This document shows, piece after piece, positions 48,995 to 52,363 of a stretch of 52,363 nucleotides of DNA (positions are counted from its first letter, which is position 1; every line of letters begins with the position of its first letter). The position numbers and the translations under genes are program-made. Source of the stretch: Christensenellaceae bacterium (lineage in GTDB: Bacteria > Bacillota > Clostridia > Christensenellales > Aristaeellaceae); the NCBI GenBank assembly GCA_022510815.1, contig JAFLST010000003.1, forward strand, positions 1 to 52,363, given 5' to 3'. The notes under the pieces are model-generated. The model was not told the origin of the DNA, searched no databases, and saw only the letters and a list, made by a program, of their open reading frames with translations.

Positions 48995-50484
48995 AATCGA
49001 ATGCGCGGATTATCTTCGTGATTCTGATGATTCTGTCCATTGCCTGCATGTTCATGCCCGTTGCCCAGTTCCACGACAATTCCTCCGCCTCGCTGGCTGC
49101 TGACATCGAGAAGCAGCAGGGCCGCGTCGACAGTCAGATCGCGACCTACGAGCGCCACAAGGAAGCTGGCCGTGACGAGGACACCCTCGCCAAGGATCAG
49201 GAAAAGATCGACAAGGAACAGCAGAAGCTCGACGAGCTCATCGCACAGCAGGAAGCTGCCAGCGGCAATTTCGCTGAGGATGGCGTGAGCTATGCGCTGC
49301 TGCCCAACGATCTGTCCGATTCGCTGCCTTATGGGCTGCAGATCGACGAGGTGGCCGTCAATAACTCCAAGGGCTACGCGGCCAATATCCCCGTCTACTA
49401 TTACAGCACTTGGGCGGCTCTGGTGCTGCTGATAGCGGCGCTGGCGCTGTTCCTCGCGGCGGGCAGCAAGGTGGCCAGCAAGTTCTACACCCTGTCCGGT
49501 GTGGCGAACCTTCTGGCTGTGCTGCTGCTGTGCTACATCATCCTTCGGCTGAAGGCTTTCCCGATCAAGCTGCCCTACGGCAACGCTTCTCTCAACCTGC
49601 TGGTTGTGCTGCCGCTGCTGCTGCTGCCGCTCATCGCTATGTTCGTGAACGTTTCTCATGTTCAGAACACAAAGCGGACGATGATCTACATCCTCTGCAC
49701 CTGCCTGAGCATCCTGTCGCTGCTGCCCTTCTGGGTCATGATCGTCAACGCGACCCGCAACAGCAACCAGATTCAGCAGTCCGTCAGCCTGATCCCCAGC
49801 TCCTTCCTGTCCTATAACTGGAGCGTGCTGAAGTCCAAGAACTTCGACGTCATGCTGGGCTTCAAGAACAGCGCGATCATCGCCTTTGGCTCCACATTCC
49901 TGAGCGTGTACTTCTCCGCTCTGACCGCTTACGGCCTGACGGTGTACAAGTTCAAGGGCAGCAAGCTCCTGTACAGCATCATTCTGGCCATCATCATGAT
50001 CCCCGGTCAGGTTACCGGCACCGGCTTCTACATGTTCATGTATCAGCTGGGCTGGACGAACAGCTACCTGCCGCTGATTATTCCCGCGATTGCCGCGGCA
50101 AGTACGGTCTTCTTCTTCAAGCAGTATTTGGAAGCAAACTTCCAGATCTCGCTGGTGGAAGCGGCCCGTATCGACGGCGCGGGCGAGTTCTTCACCTATA
50201 ACAGCATCATCCTGCCGATCATGGTTCCTGCGATGGCGACGATGGGCATCATGGCTGTGATTGGTTCCTGGAACAACTACCTGACGCCCTTGATGCTGCT
50301 GACGAACCCCAACATGAAGACCCTGCCCATGATGGTTAAGGAGCTGCGCGGCGACATCTACCGCACCGAGTACGGCTCCATCTATCTGGGCCTGACCATG
50401 ACCGCCCTGCCGCTGATCATCGTGTACTTCTGCTTCAGCAAGTACATTATCGCCGGCGTGGCTGTCGGCGGCGTGAAGGAGTAA
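48991..50484 (+). CDS. ABC sugar importer permease, MalG-like with long N-terminal extension
   Basis: A 497-residue permease, against ~280 for ordinary MalG proteins. The ATG at 48991 overlaps the MalF-like stop. Residues 1-~22 form a membrane helix. Residues ~32-95 are a strongly charged coiled coil (DEDTLAKDQEKIDKEQQKLD), predicted outside the membrane. Residues ~135-222 add about three further helices. The normal MalG core begins near 228 (KRTMIYILCTCLSILSLLPF), with the EAA loop at ~389 (EAARIDGAGEFFTYNSIILP). The extension could sense substrate, touch the binding protein or contact the wall. No ATPase gene follows, so a shared MsmX-type ATPase elsewhere is expected. Confidence 0.93.
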   Translation: MKSNARIIFVILMILSIACMFMPVAQFHDNSSASLAADIEKQQGRVDSQIATYERHKEAGRDEDTLAKDQEKIDKEQQKLDELIAQQEAASGNFAEDGVSYALLPNDLSDSLPYGLQIDEVAVNNSKGYAANIPVYYYSTWAALVLLIAALALFLAAGSKVASKFYTLSGVANLLAVLLLCYIILRLKAFPIKLPYGNASLNLLVVLPLLLLPLIAMFVNVSHVQNTKRTMIYILCTCLSILSLLPFWVMIVNATRNSNQIQQSVSLIPSSFLSYNWSVLKSKNFDVMLGFKNSAIIAFGSTFLSVYFSALTAYGLTVYKFKGSKLLYSIILAIIMIPGQVTGTGFYMFMYQLGWTNSYLPLIIPAIAAASTVFFFKQYLEANFQISLVEAARIDGAGEFFTYNSIILPIMVPAMATMGIMAVIGSWNNYLTPLMLLTNPNMKTLPMMVKELRGDIYRTEYGSIYLGLTMTALPLIIVYFCFSKYIIAGVAVGGVKE

Positions 50485-50507
50485 TTCTTTCTGCAAACCG
50501 CAAACAG

Positions 50508-50533
50508 GCGGCGGAAGCGAATGCTTCCGCCGC
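50508..50533 (+). terminator. Sugar importer operon terminator
   Basis: Perfect 11-bp stem GCGGCGGAAGC/GCTTCCGCCGC with a GAAT loop, followed by TTTT. Confidence 0.93.
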
Positions 50534-50560
50534 TTTTCATGTACTGTTTAAGCATAAGAA

Positions 50561-50588
50561 AAGAGCACTCTGTTTACAGAGCGCTCTT
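50561..50588 (-). terminator. GH18 gene terminator
   Basis: AAGAGC and CTCTG pair with CAGAG and GCTCTT around one A/C mismatch; followed by TTTTCTT on the minus strand. Confidence 0.85.
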
Positions 50589-50607
50589 GAAAAAATCCTT
50601 GCTTTGA

Positions 50608-51750
50608 TCATTCTCCGCTGAGAATTCGCGTCACAGTACCGTCGCTGTCATGAGCATAGGCCCAAACAGCCGTGCCCAGCAGTCCCTGATCAAGCGCCCA
50701 TTGCGCCTTGAACCGGAGGGACTGCTCATCCTCCGCGCTGACGAAATTGGCGCCGTCATACCACCATGCCGCTTGAGCTTCCTCGTCATAATAGCGGGTG
50801 TAGCCGCTGCTTTCCAGCTGCTGCACATCGGCGTAGTTCAGGGTGCGGTTGCCTGAGGTGCCGGCGCGAACGCCGAGGCCCTCGCCCTCAACCTGACGCC
50901 ACATGCGGCCATAAGCCGGGATGCCCAGCAGGATTTTGCTCTTGGACAATCCGCCGCTGATAAGCGCTTTCACACCGTAAGCCCCGGATTCGGGTATGTT
51001 GCCATCGGGATAGAGACCTGACTGATGACCGGTCATTCGGTCGGAGCCATAGAGGTCATAGGCCATGAGCACCGCCTGATCCAGCAGACCGTTCAGCCGG
51101 GAAGGATCAATCTCCGAGGCCTGATGCACGCCCAGCGCTGCGGAAAGGAAGTAATCCCTGCCGGACGCGCTTTCACGCTCGTCGAGGCCCTGACGCAGAA
51201 GCGCCAGAAGGCTGTACCAGTTTTCCACATCCTCCTCGCTGCTGGCGATGCCCGCCGTGGAGGAGCCGGGATACTCCCAGTCGATGTCAACGCCCACGAA
51301 GCCGTGCGCGTCCATCAGCCTCAGGATGCTTGCCGCCAGCTTGCTCCGTCCTTCCTCAGTGGCGCAGGCCTGACTGAATCCGTCCGCGCCCCAGCCGCCT
51401 ACGGACAGGACGCCATCGACATTCGGGTGCTGCCGGAGGAAGGCTGTCAGCTCGCGGATGCCCTTCCAGTGAGCGCCTGTTGCCTCGCCGTCCTCGATCA
51501 GCGCGAAGGCGTAATTGATCTGGTCGATTCGCTTCGCGTCCTCAGCGCGAAGTTTCAGACTGGCATGATCGTATACATACATGACCGCGCGACTGCCGCG
51601 GGGCGTGGATGCCAGCGCCGTCGCCGGGGCCTGAGAGGTCAGGCCTTGCACAAGGGTCACAGCAGCCATCGCAAAAACCGTGCATCCCATGACGATCCTC
51701 CGAAACGTTGGCTTCGTTTTGTCTTCCGTGCGCGGCTTCAGGAATTTCAC
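50608..51750 (-). CDS. Secreted GH18-family glycoside hydrolase
   Basis: A 380-residue exported enzyme of the chitinase / spore-cortex N-acetylglucosaminidase superfamily. GTG start at 51750 with GGGAGG nine bases upstream. After a basic N-terminus there is a hydrophobic signal or anchor (residues ~18-45, RIVMGCTVFAMAAVTLVQGL). The barrel shows QINYAFALIEDG, VLSVGGWGADGF and GFVGVDIDWEYPG, the DxxDxDxE catalytic motif with Glu159, then AVLMAYDLYG and GIPAYGRMW near the end. It hydrolyses beta-1,4 N-acetylglucosamine links in chitin or peptidoglycan. There is no carbohydrate-binding module or LysM domain. Monocistronic, divergent from udk. Confidence 0.92.
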   Translation of the reverse strand: MKFLKPRTEDKTKPTFRRIVMGCTVFAMAAVTLVQGLTSQAPATALASTPRGSRAVMYVYDHASLKLRAEDAKRIDQINYAFALIEDGEATGAHWKGIRELTAFLRQHPNVDGVLSVGGWGADGFSQACATEEGRSKLAASILRLMDAHGFVGVDIDWEYPGSSTAGIASSEEDVENWYSLLALLRQGLDERESASGRDYFLSAALGVHQASEIDPSRLNGLLDQAVLMAYDLYGSDRMTGHQSGLYPDGNIPESGAYGVKALISGGLSKSKILLGIPAYGRMWRQVEGEGLGVRAGTSGNRTLNYADVQQLESSGYTRYYDEEAQAAWWYDGANFVSAEDEQSLRFKAQWALDQGLLGTAVWAYAHDSDGTVTRILSGE

Positions 51751-51781
51751 CGCGCTTCACCTCCCAACTTGGGTCGTGGAG

Positions 51782-51810
51782 ATGATAGCACATGCGGCGC
51801 GGTTTGTCAC
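51782..51810 (-). promoter_or_regulatory. GH18 gene promoter
   Basis: GTGACA (51810-51805), 17-nt spacer, TATCAT (51787-51782) on the minus strand. Confidence 0.65.
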
Positions 51811-51872
51811 TGACATTGTGTGGGAAAACGCAAAAAAGTGTCGGTTTTTTCCGAAAACTGACGCGCTTTGGC

Positions 51873-51901
51873 TTGACATGCCGTCCTCGATGCTGTATCG
51901 T
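51873..51901 (+). promoter_or_regulatory. udk promoter
   Basis: TTGACA (51873-51878), 17-nt spacer, TATCGT (51896-51901). Confidence 0.75.
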
Positions 51902-51933
51902 TTACCATAGCAAGGCTTCAGGAGGATGATTCG

Positions 51934-52363
51934 ATGCTGTTCATTGGTATCTGCGGCGCGAGCGGAAGCGGTAAATCGACGCTGGCATGGTCGCTGGCGG
52001 AGCGGCTGAATGCCCGGTGTTTCGTGCTTCAGCAGGACTGCTATTACCGCGATCACCCGGATCTGACCTTCGAGGAGCGGACGTTGCTGAACTATGACGA
52101 ACCGGAAATCTTCGATCACGATCTGCTGTTAGAGGATGTTCGCAGCCTGCTGGACGGCCAACCCGTGACCCGCAAGCGGTATGACTACACCCTGCACCGC
52201 CGCGCGGACACAGAGGAGATCATCGAAGCGCCGGAGGTGCTGATCCTTGAGGGCATTCACTGCTTCCATGACCCGCGGCTGCGTGAGTTAATGTATTTGA
52301 AGCTTTATATGAGCGTTGAGCCGGATATCTGCCTGCTGCGGCGCATCCAGCGGGACATCAATG
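51934..52363 (+). CDS. udk: Uridine kinase, 5' part
   Basis: Phosphorylates uridine and cytidine to UMP and CMP in pyrimidine salvage. The gene runs off the right edge; 143 codons are visible. The P-loop GICGASGSGKSTLAWSLAER is at residues 5-24, followed by VLQQDCYYRD (the catalytic Asp and the Tyr of nucleoside binding), NYDEPEIFDHDLL and YDYTLHRR, then the VLILEGIHCFHDPRLRELM block. All fit the uridine kinase / phosphoribulokinase family. AGGAGG (51920-51925) is eight bases before the ATG, in the transcript from the promoter at 51873. Confidence 0.93.
   Translation, partial: MLFIGICGASGSGKSTLAWSLAERLNARCFVLQQDCYYRDHPDLTFEERTLLNYDEPEIFDHDLLLEDVRSLLDGQPVTRKRYDYTLHRRADTEEIIEAPEVLILEGIHCFHDPRLRELMYLKLYMSVEPDICLLRRIQRDIN

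Noticed and set aside
48952-50496. A 514-codon antisense frame opposite the MalG-like gene
   Set aside because: Composition bias from the opposite strand; the plus-strand gene has clear permease motifs and translational coupling.
1-52363. CRISPR arrays, tRNA genes and complete insertion sequences
   Set aside because: No regularly spaced short repeats, no tRNA T-loop/CCA pattern and no transposase gene with terminal repeats were seen by eye; the only tandem array is coding.

Overview
The window reads as chromosome of a GC-rich, Gram-positive, gut-type clostridial bacterium (Bacillota; my guess is an uncultured Christensenellales-like or Oscillospirales-like lineage, an inference from gene style only). 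Evidence: strong AGGAGG ribosome sites throughout, several GTG/TTG starts, a sortase with a wall-anchored substrate, a NadD-YqeK fusion, type A RNase P RNA, and many secreted proteins with Sec signals and no outer-membrane genes.

Region 1 (1-5.2 kb) is visibly more AT-rich and accessory. It holds the start of a CHC2 zinc-finger primase-like gene of the kind carried by integrative conjugative elements, an unknown conserved protein, an XRE-type regulator, a clostridial unknown protein and a DUF2971 protein. It ends exactly at the 3' end of rlmD, which carries an extra C-terminal domain; I suspect this is an element edge at an rlmD attachment site.

Region 2 (5.2-28 kb) is mostly housekeeping: rlmD and a P-loop kinase; pyrG; a DUF4279 protein; class II aldolase; a polysaccharide deacetylase; rnpB; a YfcE phosphodiesterase; a propeller/solute-binding fusion; a membrane-bound acyltransferase; a sugar-phosphate nucleotidyltransferase; a secreted peptidoglycan-binding protein; the yicC-gmk-rpoZ-coaBC operon; a variant HAD phosphatase; and the leftward operon nadD-yqeK/rsfS/ogt/methyltransferase.

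Region 3 (26.9-35.4 kb) is a cell-surface locus: a membrane protein with a possible nuclease-like fold, a class B-like sortase, and a 2141-residue VWA adhesin with a lectin-like insertion, five tandem pilin-type repeats and a VPQTG sorting signal.

Region 4 (35.4-44.8 kb) holds a cysteine desulfurase divergent from a DUF3343 sulfur/selenium-carrier-like protein, rpsT, two secreted proteins (one with five SH3b domains), a K+/H+ antiporter, a MarR regulator overlapping a DegV/FakB-type fatty-acid-binding gene with a FabT-like operator, and an RlmA-type methyltransferase.

Region 5 (44.8-52.4 kb) is sugar uptake and use: a GH1 beta-glucosidase divergent from an ABC importer (binding protein, MalF-like and an unusually long MalG-like permease; no ATPase gene present), then a secreted GH18 enzyme and the start of a uridine kinase gene. 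Most operons have recognisable sigma-A promoters (spacers 16-17) and hairpin terminators, which are listed. No tRNA, CRISPR array or complete insertion sequence was seen.
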